Below are positions 20,301 through 32,070 of a stretch of DNA of 36,843 bases, piece after piece. Every line of letters begins with the position of its first letter. Position 1 is the stretch's first letter. Position numbers and translations under genes: made by a program. The notes beneath the pieces are model-generated. The model saw only the letters and a program-made list of their open reading frames with translations, ran no database searches and was not told the DNA's origin. The DNA is from Porogramme epimiltina. Taxonomy: Eukaryota; Basidiomycota; Agaricomycetes; Polyporales; Polyporaceae. The stretch is from assembly GCA_900155495.1 (NCBI GenBank), contig FTLJ01000504.1, positions 1 to 36,843 on the forward strand, in the 5' to 3' direction.

Positions 20301-22524
20301 TGAGCACGACGGACCCCACAACAGACTTCAGTTCTTCCACCATCTCCGGCTCCGTATCCTCTGAGATGACGTCACGAAAGACGTCGTCGTAAAGTCCATA
20401 GAGATAGGCCAAGGGCTCGCCCTTATGCTTCCCCAGCATCTGAAGCACTATAGATAGTCTCCCTCGTGGATCTCTTCTCTTTGTGTCACCGATGAATTTC
20501 AGGGCGGTCGCGAGGAAGATGAAGAGTCCGTGGGCGAGGAAGACAAGCTGTTTCTTCTCAGCACCGGTTGGCCATGATTCGTCCTCATGGAAGTACTTCC
20601 TAATTGCCTCCAGTCGTTCTTCCACGTAGACAGTCATGTCTTGCTCCACAATATCGCGAGGAACCTCGTTGAGAGGGAAGGAATAGGTGTTGTCGAAAAG
20701 GGATTTAAAACGAAACCCCTCCACTATGCGAGATTCTGGGCGGCTAGTGATCAAGAACTTGAGGGGAAAAATGTCCGTGATGAATTGCGACAGTGCGACG
20801 AGAATAACCGAGATCGCCTCCTCATCGCGACATTCATCCAGCGCATCAATGATGACTACTTGGGGGAGTAGAGGTGTGTCTTTCATCGCCCTCAGGGGCT
20901 CGACGATGAGCTTCTCGAGCTGCTTCAACGGCTGAGAGCGGTGGATGTCAGGATGAGCAGAGAGTGCCTTCATGACTTCATTCGCGAACGCCGAATTGGA
21001 TGCGGAGAGCTGATGTGCGATTGTAGGAAATATTCGAAGGACACCGCTGCGACCGCCTGTGCGTGCGCAGAAGAAGCTTGCCCCGAGTCGCCCCAAGCTG
21101 TCGCACCATGAGGCTATAGTCTGGGCGATGGTGGTCTTCCCTGAGCCCGCGAGACCGTGGAACCACAGAAGTACCAACTCCTTACGGATCGAGAAGAGTG
21201 GAGAGGAAAATGTCTTGTTTTTCTCCGATTTTCCGGTTATCCAAGCTTGTATTGCTGATAGGACCTCCTCCCTTGTTGCCACCATGCATCCGACCCGGCC
21301 GCTCTCGCCATCATCGTACCGCGCTTCGCTGACGTGGTTGAGCTCTTTTAGCGCTGCCAGGGGAAGCATTGTTAGTAGTCATTGAGTGAAGCCAATGGGA
21401 GACTTGCCTGTGTTCCGTGTTTGCCTCTATTCCACGTAAGGCAAAGCGTAAGAAGTTAGACTCGGAAAAGTATCGTGTGAGAACAAACCTCTAGAGCAAT
21501 CTGACTGCGGAGGGCTGACTCAAGCTGGTGACATAGTCGAATATTAGTCCAAAGCCAGAGCCTTTCATGCGGAAAAATATGGCCCGCTGACGTACCATGA
21601 GACGATTAATTAGTGAAGACAGCACTTTGATATGTCTGTCTAGCTCTCCAGCTATGTCTTCAACTTGGGCGACTTGTGTAGCCCATCCTCGGCCACCTAA
21701 ATCTTCTACAGCCTTGGCAACACGAGTTACCTCTCTGTGAAGGTGTTAGCATAGACAGGAATTCTCAAAAAAAAGGGCGTACTCTGTGAAGCGAACCAGT
21801 TGCTGAGATATCTCCCAGGAGCAGTCTTGTGCATCAGGAAGATTCTCGATCATTTGCATCAAGGGGCGAACACGACCCTCAAACTTGCGGATTGTCTCTT
21901 TGTTTGCACTGTATTTCTGTCAAAAAATGCCATCAGATTGTATATGTCACTCAATGGCCGTCTCCTATTTACGTTGTATATTTCAACAGACGCTACCACA
22001 GTGCCCAAAACGGTTTGGAGGGGTGGCAGAGGAGCAGATGCCTTCTCCGCAATCTTGAGTATACTTAGCAACGCTCCCTTAGATGACTTCTTGAAGTCTG
22101 GCCAGCCGTGAGGATGCGGAGCGAGAGGGCTGTTAACCATTGGCGCAGCGGAGTTGGGGAAATCGGCGGGGGCGTTTGTGGTGGCGCCTGTGGGGGCTGG
22201 CTTCTCAAGGACAGAATGCTTGGTCGATGGTCCCGGAGGCTCTGATGCCACTGTGGACAGGCTGCGGGATACCTCGGGGCTCTGGGTGTTGGCAGGAGTC
22301 AGTTTGGGCAGGTGAACGGGGGAGGATCCACTCGAGATTTGGACATTCTCCGGGGGATCTTGCCTCAAGATGCCCCGTCGACCAGTTGATTCACTCGGGC
22401 GGGTGTCGGGCTTTGCGGAATCGTTGGGTGTCCGTGGAGCGAAGCCCGAGGACAGCTGTTCGGAGCCTGACCCGCCGCCGAGTTTTCTCTTCACTTTGTT
22501 CTTTATTTTCCGGATCTGACGCAT
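17327..22524 (-). CDS. NACHT-WD40 NOD-like receptor, paralogue B
   Basis: Predicted 1611-aa STAND receptor. Exons: 22524-21973, 21916-21783, 21734-21596, 21524-21489, 21426-21408, 21353-19759 and 19687-17327, all phases joining. Exons 2, 4, 6 and 7 (134, 36, 1595 and 2361 nt) have exactly the lengths found in A. The start MRQIRKIKNKVKRKLGG matches A, but the Ser/Pro linker is about 60 codons shorter. Walker A is GLAGSGKTT at residues 360-368 (21156-21130). VVIIDALDEC and LITSRPE follow. WD40 blades run from about 902 to the C-terminus. Intron 5 (21407-21354) must use a GC donor (GCAAGT), and exon 5 is only 19 nt. One WD dipeptide is WG (LDGTVRGWG). An in-frame ATG further upstream lies beyond the promoter candidate, so it was not used. 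B is the most divergent of the three copies. Function is inferred as for A. Confidence 0.86.
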
Positions 22525-22635
22525 ATCTTGCGAGCGGCCGCGGATGAGGCACGTAGACAGAGAGCGGGAGAAAGTGGGGAGTTGAGATGGTGGGCGTGCT
22601 CCGTGGATGCGGGGGAGGGGTACCTGATACAAGGT

Positions 22636-22652
22636 CCGCAGATAAAGCCACC
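22636..22652 (-). promoter_or_regulatory. Core promoter candidate of NLR gene B
   Basis: The minus strand reads GGTGGCTTTATCTGCGG about 120 bp before the ATG at 22524. It occupies the same position as the TATA-like block of gene A. Two bases (AT) are missing relative to A, which weakens the TATA core and could change expression. Confidence 0.4.
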
Positions 22653-22864
22653 ATGAGACGTGATGGCTCATCAGGGCGTGGTCTCGTGTAGGACGATTAC
22701 GACATGGACGCAGCCTGGAGCGGAAGACCCGGTAGACGGGCGTTATGAAGATGGAGACTTCGTTGACGTGGGATGATGGAATAGCTGGGGAGTGAAGCAA
22801 AGCCGTTGTACGTTTCGTCGTAGATGAAGAACTCGTGCTGGGATGATATTCTGAGGTTCAAAAA

Positions 22865-22892
22865 CATGTATTATTATACTATGATATACATG
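22865..22892. repeat. AT-rich inverted repeat upstream of NLR B
   Basis: Arms CATGTAT and ATACATG flank a short AT-rich centre about 340-370 bp upstream of the gene B start. This corresponds in position to the perfect palindrome upstream of gene A. Confidence 0.4.
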
Positions 22893-23870
22893 CCTAGGTT
22901 CTCGGTAAGTTACGATCTGGTCTTGCACCGCAGGAGCGCACGTACCCATGAAGGGATTGAAGACACGCCACGTGATGACCGCCCACGTCCGTCTCCCCCG
23001 TATGCCCGCAGCTTTCTGGTGGAAACAAGGGCCATCTAAACTCACACTCCGCCCTCTACGCACAACCCCACTCCATCCTCTTTCGAGTTCCATAGCGAGG
23101 AACGCGATCTGTCGGTGAGATGGCGAGGTTCCTAGTCTTGCAGCTTGATTCGACAGCGTAGGCGAGCCGTTTGAAGTGTCTATGTACTCGATAGGTGAGA
23201 TACAACGATAGGCACGCAGTGTGAGCGGGTGTATATCTTTAGCACTGGGACGGGCAGACGCGACGTCTGCGGAGATTATGCGGCCCCGGGCAACATGGCA
23301 GGGACGTGTCACGTTACGGAGGCGCACGCAGGAGTGCGCGGATTGCAGGTGGAGGCGCTGAGGCCATTGTCCCCAGGTCCTTGTAGAGTCAGAGAATGGT
23401 CACGGCGGGGATATGTAGTAGGATCCTGGGAATGACAAGATCAAAGATACATTGAGGTAGTCTATCTCCGGGGCACGAACACGGGAGTGCCGAGAAAAGG
23501 GGGTGGAAGGAATGAGCAACAAGCTGAAGTCAGCGGAGAGGAGGGCACGCTCGGGCCGCATGTACGAAGAGGCGTACCAGAGACGTCGGCATAGCTGGAA
23601 GCCCCGGCAGGGCTCGGAAGGAGAACTAGGCTCGTCGAACAGAGAGAAGGGCCGATGCCGAGCGGACCACGCCTGGCAGGAGTTGATCGAAGCGTGCGGA
23701 CGGGCGAGTAGAAGAGGAAGCAAGATGGCGGCGTGGCCCGGTCCGCGAGGGAGTGTGGCACTGTGTGGGATAGAGAGCGATCTCAGAGCCGAAAAGAATG
23801 TGACCGGGAGAAGTCGAGGTCTCGACATTCCCAAGGGCGAGCCCGGCTGACAGCGTCGTGATCTTGTCCT

Positions 23871-25385
23871 CGTCACGTCGTCTTCGCCCAGAGTGACGAG
23901 AGTCACGCGCCCCCCGCCGTGACGTCGTCCTTGCGCGGCGTGCCCGCTGAGTCGGCCTCGGCACTCAGCTCTCTCGACCACGCCGACGCCTCACTATCCT
24001 TCCTCTGTGCATTATCCTGTCGACATCATCCCCGACTAGCATCTACAGCTCGCCCCCCCGACCAACTCTTCACATCATGCAAGCGCCTCAGTATTCGCTC
24101 TCGTGCACACGCTTCCTCTCGGAGTCGCCTCTCGGACGTTCTTCAGTGCGATAACTTTATGAGACTCGGCTGTCTCTCCTACATGAAGACCTTCCACGTG
24201 TACTGGCAAATGCGTCTCTTACTCTCGGCGGATGTTGAGTGCCATGGTAGGTACGCTTCTTGTTTCTATATCCTACGTCTTAGAGATCATAGTGCTGATA
24301 CTGTATCTGACAGGATGTATACTCCATGTGAATGGACGCAAAATCCCACAAGATCCTCGAAACATGACTACCACCATGACGAGCTTGTCATACTATAGCA
24401 CTGTGGATAGAGTGCAGCTCAACGGGTGGTTGTGAGGAGAGCTCAGGAATCGGTGCGTATCCTCCATATCGTACGACTCGGACAGGACGCCCTTGACGAA
24501 GTTCAATATAGCTTCCTCTAGTCGCTGAATGTCCCTCGGTCCCACCACAAAGATTCCCGCCCACTCTTCGTGCAGTACGTCGCTATCACTGCTGCCATTG
24601 CGTCGCACTCAAACTTTTGCTCTTCTCTAATTATAAGTCGCAAATTTTCCCCCCGCGGGAAAGGCGTCATATCATCACTGAAAGAAACTCATTGTTACAG
24701 GTAACACGTGGATCTCCAAGCATTCTACCTTCGAATAGCAATACTGCCAGCTGTCGCGGAGGAGTATTGGTGCACTCCGGCTTGTAATGGAGAGCAAGAG
24801 TCAATTATTGGTGAGTCCGTACGTGCGGCCCTACCACCTTACGCCCATCGTCGTGTTAACTATCACATCATTCCCGCCCAAATTCCATCTTCCCTGTGTA
24901 TCGTGGAGGGGTTCCGTCAAAGCTTCTATATGTGCGTGTAGATGGAACGTCGTCTCGATAGATGGCTGTCTGTACTCTCGAGTAAGCCTCGATTTTCGAT
25001 GTGGGCTTCTGTTCCTCGGCTCATTACAGCTACGTAGGCATATCGTCTCAGCCCGCTCACCATTTTGCCAACTCCAAACCCATACACAATCCCTGACGCT
25101 ACGTGTCCACCCCGTACTAGAGTGCGAATTTCCTTGACGTTTACTCATGAGGTGTTACCGACGCGGAACGATATTGACGGTTCGCTTACTTCGGAATCTT
25201 AAGGGATGCGTTACGCTCGGGGTTAGTTTTGTCGTGCCAAATCGCACCCGAGGAAAAAGTGTATGTCATCCACAGCAGCATCGATTTCAGCCGTTCCCTA
25301 ACCTGTTGAGTGATTAGAAAACGTCGGTTTATAACTCATTTCTTCGGAGCGATAAGACCACTTGCTCAATGTGTACACGTAAGGT
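23871..25385. other. Segment found only in the B-C gap
   Basis: About 1.5 kb with no counterpart that I can see in the A-B gap, where the matching flanks (about 13500 and 13565) are nearly adjacent. It is less GC-rich than its surroundings. No terminal repeats, transposase or reverse-transcriptase motifs were found. It contains one protein-like minus frame at 24393-24608. It is either an insertion in this copy or a deletion in the other. Confidence 0.5.
24393..24608 (-). pseudogene. Possible gene fragment, unrecognised
   Basis: A minus-strand frame of about 71 codons ends in TAG at 24393. Its middle part has ordinary protein composition (for example EEWAGIFVVGPRDIQRLEEA), unlike the Arg/Pro/Ser-rich frames around it. 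A stop lies immediately upstream, so it would have to be a last exon or a remnant. I could not join it to another exon and do not recognise a family. Confidence 0.2.
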
Positions 25386-28300
25386 TCGCGAGGTTGCATG
25401 CTACCAGACTTGTCTTGTACGTACAATACATAACCCTATGAATGTATTCAACCTCATATAAACGAATGGTCTCTAATGTGCACGGGAAAAGGTCAGACAT
25501 ACAGCACATCGCCGACTTCGGTCGAGCTTCTTAATTGACTTCAACCGATGAGCTGAAGGAGTGTTAACTTGATATAATAACAACGCCCCCATCCATGTTC
25601 AATGCCCATCCGCCCCATCAGCGTAACCAGTCCATCCCGACCCTCACACCACCGTGCTCGCCGCCTGTACCAACGAGCTTGTAACTGTCCTTGGCAAGGG
25701 CATTACGATGCTGTCTGGCACAAGCGCGCGCATCACTGCTAGCTTAGTGCTTAAGACCTTAGTGGGAGGCTCTATCGGCGCTGCCGTCTGCGACATACAC
25801 GTCTGCCTGAACCGTGGTCACGCGCGCCTAGGAGCAGCACAGGCGTCTCTGCCCGCGCCGAGTCGGGGTGGATGATCTGCACGGTGGGAGGAGGATGAGT
25901 AGTGGGTAAAACTGGCGAGCTGGAGGGCGCACTTTGAGCAGCTAGCTTCATCACGAGGCGTGCAAGGGCGGCAGAGACGTCGCCGTGGTTGAACGGCGGC
26001 CGACATGGCGCACCGCGTTTGTCACGTCAACGGCAGCGGCGCCCAGACCATGTTACTCCGGACCCGGGGAAGCGATGATGGGCGGACCAGGGGCGGCGGT
26101 CGTAGGCTGACTTCTGCGCAGGGTGCTAGTCATGGAAGCGGGAGCGGGAGCGTGGCCGTGGAAACTCGCCCAGCGCGTCGATCGGCTAAGCAGAGGGCGG
26201 GGAGTATGAGGGAGAATGTGGTATGCGCATTGAACGCCCTCGGAAAATTGGGACAGCGCCAGAGCTTCCCTATTCAAATTGGCGCCTCGAACGGCATCCT
26301 GAGGGACAGCCGCTTGGAGGCAGATAAACGGAGCCGAGGAGACCATGACGGGCGACGCTTCCTCATGTCGTGGGGCTGAGGGCCCGTCCTGGGCGGTGAC
26401 GGCGGTGCGGCGGTGTCGAGCACGAGAGCCACGTGGCAGACGTCCGGGGAACTGGTCGGGTCGAATGCGCCCAGAGGGATTTCACATGTCGCCGGGGAAG
26501 TGCCCTGACCTGAAAGCAAGGCTTGTTAAGAATATACGAAGGGTTAGAACAAGAGCTGACTTACGACGGGGAGATAGATAGGAAGACAACCTTTAGGGCG
26601 TCCATCCAGACATACAGACGGTTCTGTTGAGAAGATGGGGCACACCAGGAAGCGCGTGTAATGAGCGTCGGCGTACACTATAAACACGGTGGGCCATTGG
26701 GATTGCAGGAGTTCCTGAAGTAAACATTAGATACCGGGATCCAAAGGATTCAACATAGACACCTACCCCCTCGATTGTCCCGGCAACCATGCCCCGTCGG
26801 TTTCCGCGCTTGGCCGTTCTCGATCTTCAATCCGATGCAGAGAGCCTCAACCACCCCAATAGAGCACGACCCCACGGCGCACGACCCGACGTCACCTCAA
26901 TATCCCGCACACAGAGCGCCAGCCGTCGCCCTACCGCACCCGCACCTCCTCGCTGAACCCAACGCTGCATCGAGATTCCACCATCGCGACGTGCATCGAT
27001 CGCCGCTGCGCGATCCTTGACGATCCGCGGGGGCCGGGACGACCAGGAATACTGGCACAGCGCAGGCGGCGACGCGTCTGCCGCGGGACGGGGCGGCAGC
27101 GGCGGCGTCGGTCCAGACCAGCAGGGAACCGGCGAGTCAGCGCGCGGCGCCGCCCGACGTGGCGCGCGCGCGCGGTCCTCGGGTGCGCATGGCCCGCGTG
27201 CGGTCGGCTGGGAGAGGGGCGCCGGGGTGGGCTGGGGCGCGGGCTGGGGCTCGGGGTAGGAGGCATGGGGGCGGCGGCGGAGAACCGTTTGAGGACTTTC
27301 CAGGCCGGGCGGTAAAGGGACGGCGAAGGGCGGGCAGGGAGGCGGGACGCGCTTGATGGAGGAGGGGAGTCATAGAGGTGCCGTTGGTTGCGCCTGTCGC
27401 GCGCGATGGGGTTTGCCTAGCAAAGGGTGTACCATAGAGAACTATTGTTGCGGGCGCGCACGGATGTGCAGCCATCAAATCAGCGAGTCCATGTTGCATC
27501 ATCGGCGAGGCGTCTCGCGCGCGGCGGGGAGCCAGGCGACGGATGACATCACGGACTTGCGCGATGGTCTTTCGCTAGGAGCTGCAGACAAGGGAGAGGT
27601 GTATGTCTTGTTTCCGGGGTGGAGATGGACTACGAGGGTCGGAAGAGCGGCGAAACTGAGAGATCGCAGGATGCGGGGATTCAACTTGGCTGAATTTCGG
27701 AAGGGGTGAAACGGGAAGGGCACGTACCTGCCAATCGGGTGGTAATGGAAGGTCTTCATGAGCCGCTGGCTTCGTGGACCAGATCGAGGGGGAGGGGGTT
27801 GTAAGGACGCGAATGTCCGCATGTGGGCAGCGGGCTAAACTCACCATGTTGAAGGGACCTTGTGAAGGATGGCTGGGGATCTTGCGGACACGAGAGAACT
27901 TGACACTCGCTCCGTGAGTGGGCACTACGTCGAAGGGGGGGAGGTCTTCCCGAGGCCGGAACGGGCAGCGGGGGCAGGAGTGGAGCGGGGGGCAGGCAGG
28001 GCTCTATTGGCTAGAGAGCGGCGACGGCGACTGAGTGATAAGGGGATTGGAGGAGGGAGTGGCACGTACGTGGTTCCTCTGGCTGCTATAGGTACACAGG
28101 ACACGATAGCGCGGCGCAGGGCGCACCACGGAGAGGAGCGCGGGCGACGATTGGAGGCAGCCCTGACACGGCAAGAGGTGCCATGCTGCGCGAGTATCAG
28201 AGCCGGGGAGGGGCGTTGACGGCTTCAGGGCACCCCGCTGAGGGAAAGCGCACAACCCTTGGAAGTGGAGGGTGTGTCAGGAAGGGAGCCAGAAGCACGG

Positions 28301-29960
28301 CGGGAACCGACTGACGATACACAGGCACTGGTTGGGGGCATAGAGGGCAGCCGGTCCACCCGGGGGCTGTGGTTTCTGCAGGGAGTGTTGACTGGAGGGG
28401 GCCGGGTGGGGTCAGCCAGTGAGCGTGTGGGAGGCGAGGAAGGAAGGAAGCTCCAGTGACGGGTCAGGGGAACGCGATCGACGTCGAGGGGTGTCCGAGT
28501 CGACTTGAGCCGCGCACGCCCGCGGCCCACCAACACAGAGCGGCGGTCGTTGGGTCACGGCAGGCCGGCCCGGCGGAGCAAGATCTCGATCGACGCTCGC
28601 GTGGCCATTTTGCCGCGCCCCGCCCAATGCTCGCGGCGAGTCCGAGCGCGCGGCTCTCCCTTTCACGGTTTCTTCGCTTTCTTCCGCTCGCCATGTATAC
28701 CAGTCGTTCATCAATATGCGACGGCCCTTCTGTCCACTCTTCAGCGCTGTCTCAGACCCGAACTTCCACGTTCCGCGCTTCGCCGTATTCCTTACAGCAC
28801 AATCGTCTGGACATCACCAACGCTCAGACACAAATCCTCCATAACGGAGAACGCAGTCTCTGGTGTGCCCCTCGTTTCCAGTATGTGCAGGATATACTCA
28901 CTAAACGCCACCCACTAAGACCCGCGCCCCACATCGTGCGTCTCTGTGCGATGTATCACACTCGATCTCGGCATTCCAATGGTGCACTGCCAGTTGCACC
29001 CTTCAACGATGCATATCCTCGCAGTCGGAGTTTCGCGACATGCATGCGGATAGCGAGGGCTCGGGTACGTGGTGCGCACTCCTTGTACTGCATAGACGGG
29101 CATCCCTCATGGAACCCATTCGACGGCCGTGCAGCGTTGCCGTTGTCTTCCAGCCTCTTTCATATGGGGAATTCCCTGCTACTTTCAGCGCGGCTCGCCT
29201 CCCCGGGATCTGTTCACCTCTCGAAGACCCGATGAATACCGCCGTAGAAGGAGCACTTCAATATCAGCCGACCTCTGATGGCAACGTATGGGGCTGGGAT
29301 GGCTGTCGGCGGAGGTGCACGAGTTTCATGGGAAGGAAGCATTAGTAAGTTTACACATCTCTACACGTATCGTCATACGTTCATGGCCATAGCATTACCA
29401 GGGTAGGATTATATAACTGTCAAGACTCTCGGCCCCACAAAGTCCGCCTCTCTCAACGCCTGCTTTTCCTCCGCTTTCCGCCTAACCTGATATCAAACAT
29501 CCACTCCCCAAAGGTTTCATGCCCTGCCAGATGCTTTGGGAAAATGCTGGTCGTCGCCGTTTCCTTCCCGACGCCGGCCAGCGACGCAATTGAACCCGTT
29601 CTTCGAGCCCTCACGAATGTGTGTATACGAGATTGTCGTCCATTATGCAGTGCTGACACAAAGCACGCAGCGAATCTCTCGCTGCAGTCGGACGTGCCCC
29701 TCACGCTCTCGAAGCTCCGAAGCATCTCGCAATTGGCCACATGTCGCTCGTCTCCTTGGATAGATCGGGGATGTTCATCCCAGATACAAGAAGGTCATCT
29801 CGTGAGTAGCCATATGCGTAACCGGTTGTGATCCGTGTTGTAGATGGGGTGCTAATTCATTGATGTTCAGCTCTTTTGCTGTTGTATGCGGTAGACCGTC
29901 AAAGGGCACGGCCTATGAGATCGTCTGACTCCGTGACTGAAGGTCAGAGTGTGTATGCTA
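25386..29960. repeat. B-C gap, central spacer module (copy 2, expanded)
   Basis: Co-linear with 13521-16399 but longer. The extra DNA is mainly at about 25510-26880, where I found no match in the A-B gap. The longest frame, plus 28456-29235 (259 codons), crosses a block conserved with the A-B gap but is not open there and has no domain. A frame at plus 25654-25875 is Ala/Val/Gly-rich and looks protein-like but isolated. No gene is supported. Confidence 0.6.
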
Positions 29961-32070
29961 CGTAGAACTATGAATATATTTGGTTTAAGATGTAAAGCGC
30001 GCACACTAGCGATCACCGAACGGGCACAGAAATCCGAGGCAACAATGTCAACAGCCGATTCTCTCCAGCCACGCATGCCACGCCGGCCTTCCTCCGTGCG
30101 CCCGTTGTCCTCAAACCTGTCATCAACACTACCTTCCAAGGATACACTGTACACATCGTGCCTACAACCTCTCCCGCGCGCTGCGCGCACCTCGCGGCTG
30201 CCATCCGTCGCTAGGGCTCACCAACAAGGGCCCGGTCAGGAGTGTGACGCAAACGCAGAGGGGGCGGTCGGACGGCCGTCGTGGAGAGCCAGGCGAGAGA
30301 CGACGGCACGAGGGTGGTATCTTCGCGCGCGTCGCTGCCCGATTCAGCTGTGGCGAAGCGTCGTTGGGAAGCGCGCGAGGGGCATCGCGAGGACTGTGGT
30401 AGGTGGTGTGAGGGGCGGACATTGGTCTCAGCCGGGCGCGCTTCTGCGCGCATTGTTCGAGTTGCAGCCGGGACAGCCGCTGGAGATGGGCTGGAGGCCG
30501 GAGCGGTAGGGGTCCGGATAGAGGTGGATGTGGACGGCCTTGCGAGAGGGTGGGCGCGAGTTGGTCGCGCGACGGGCTAGCGCGGTTGAATGCATCGTCC
30601 TCAGCGGGCGCGAGGAGTGTGATGGGGAGCAAAGGGCCTGGCGTTTCCTTCGTGTACACTCTCCGACAGCGCGCGAAGATCTGAAAGCGACAGACGTTCA
30701 AGTTGGGGGTGAGTGTCCAGTGACGCCGCGCGCGCGTAGAGTTGAGCGCAGTGCGCCTCGACGCCATGACGCGCGCGCGCTCATCATGCGCCCTCGCGGA
30801 GCCTGCCGACAGCATCCGCAACGCCTGCTAAGTAACAGAATGACAACCGAGGGGTTGAGGATAGCGAGGACACTGGTCAATGTGCACGCGCGCGCTCATG
30901 CCGCGCGGGGTGCGACCCTGGGCGCACGCGCGAAAGTGTACCAGTCGCGCGCTGCCCATGCGCCATGCTCGCGAACAAGCGGCGCTCGGAGGGTCCAGCT
31001 GGCGCGCTGCGCGCGGACTGGCGCACGGAGCCCTTGCGTCGGCCCTTGTGCATGCGCATGAGCGATCGGACCAGCTGCGAGGGCGCGGCGGGAGGACGTC
31101 CTCTGAGGCCGGGTGAGCGGTGCGCCGTTCGTAGCCGCTGCCCTGCACGACCGCGATCTGAGCACGCATCGGTGGGCAGGGTGCAGCGCGAGACGCGTGC
31201 CGCCTTCAGTGGTCGGGCGTAGTGGCCGGTCCGCACGGTGGGCCTATGGGAGAGAGACGATGGTGGGCTTTGCGCGGGGTGCGCATATATGCACTTTGAG
31301 AGATGGGGTGGTGAGCGCGCGAGACGGGGACGGCCGCAGTGTGGTGGCGCGGATGCTTGTCAGGACGGCAAAGGTAGGGAAGGGGGGTGGACAGAGCGAG
31401 CGTCATACAACAACTGTCTGAGGCCCCGGGGCTGCTCTTCGCGCAGCTTTTGGTGACACTCAGCACTCAGCAAGGGGCGGAGCGCGTGGAGTAGACAGCA
31501 GCATTCAGAGGGCGTCCGACTATGAGGGAGCCGATGAGAGCACTTTTGTGGAGTCCGACGGATCCGCTCGTGGCAAGCGCACGCTGGGTGGCTTATGAGG
31601 GGGGCATTCTTGGGGGAGCGTCTTGACTGGGGAGAACAGGAGAGCGCCAGGGATCCAGCGAGACAGAAGCCGCGATGCGGACCGGCGGAGGCGAACACGG
31701 TCGACGTCAGCGCAGCCTGCCCACGCGCACTCAGACTGCTGTGGCCAGAGACGGCGGAGACGGCACCGGCGGGCGAGTTGGCAGAGAAGAGCGTGCATGG
31801 CAGGGAGCGACTGCCAGTGGTGCACGCGAGGAAGGAGGCGCGACACGCCCAACGGGAGCGCAACGCCCAGAGAGACTGCTCGTCGGCATCTATAAATAAC
31901 CCAGACGCCTAGGCCCCGCCAGCGCTTGTCAAGTGGCCATGAGTCTGACATACTCGTCGCTGAACGGCTCCGAGCGACATGGACTTTACAAACACAGAAG
32001 AGAAGCAATGGGGATTGGCTGACAGTGCGGAATACAGAGTTAATACAGCGATAGCACGGGAAGGAATACA
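29961..32070. repeat. NLR downstream-flank module, copy 3 (next to gene C)
   Basis: This is the fullest copy of the downstream flank. Its first half matches 16400-17290 near gene B and its second half matches 5200-6668 near gene A. The last roughly 230 bp before the gene C stop match the last roughly 240 bp before the gene A stop closely, including TCTATAAATAAC and GCGCTTGTCAAGTGGCCATGA. Long overlapping frames on both strands are typical of GC-rich non-coding DNA. No gene seen. Confidence 0.68.

Larger units (their letters stand above)
22525..23870. repeat. NLR upstream-flank module, copy 2 (gene B)
   Basis: Co-linear with 12111-13520 upstream of gene A, with clear base-level similarity along most of its length and scattered small indels. 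Open frames here, such as minus 22743-23327, overlap the conserved blocks but are interrupted differently in copy A. No domain is recognised. It is best read as duplicated upstream DNA of the receptor gene. Confidence 0.72.

Noticed and set aside
28456..29235. 259-codon plus-strand open frame, the longest outside the recognised genes
   Set aside because: It has Arg/Ser/Pro-rich composition, no domain and no intron pattern, and it crosses a spacer block whose other copy near 15400 is not open in that frame.
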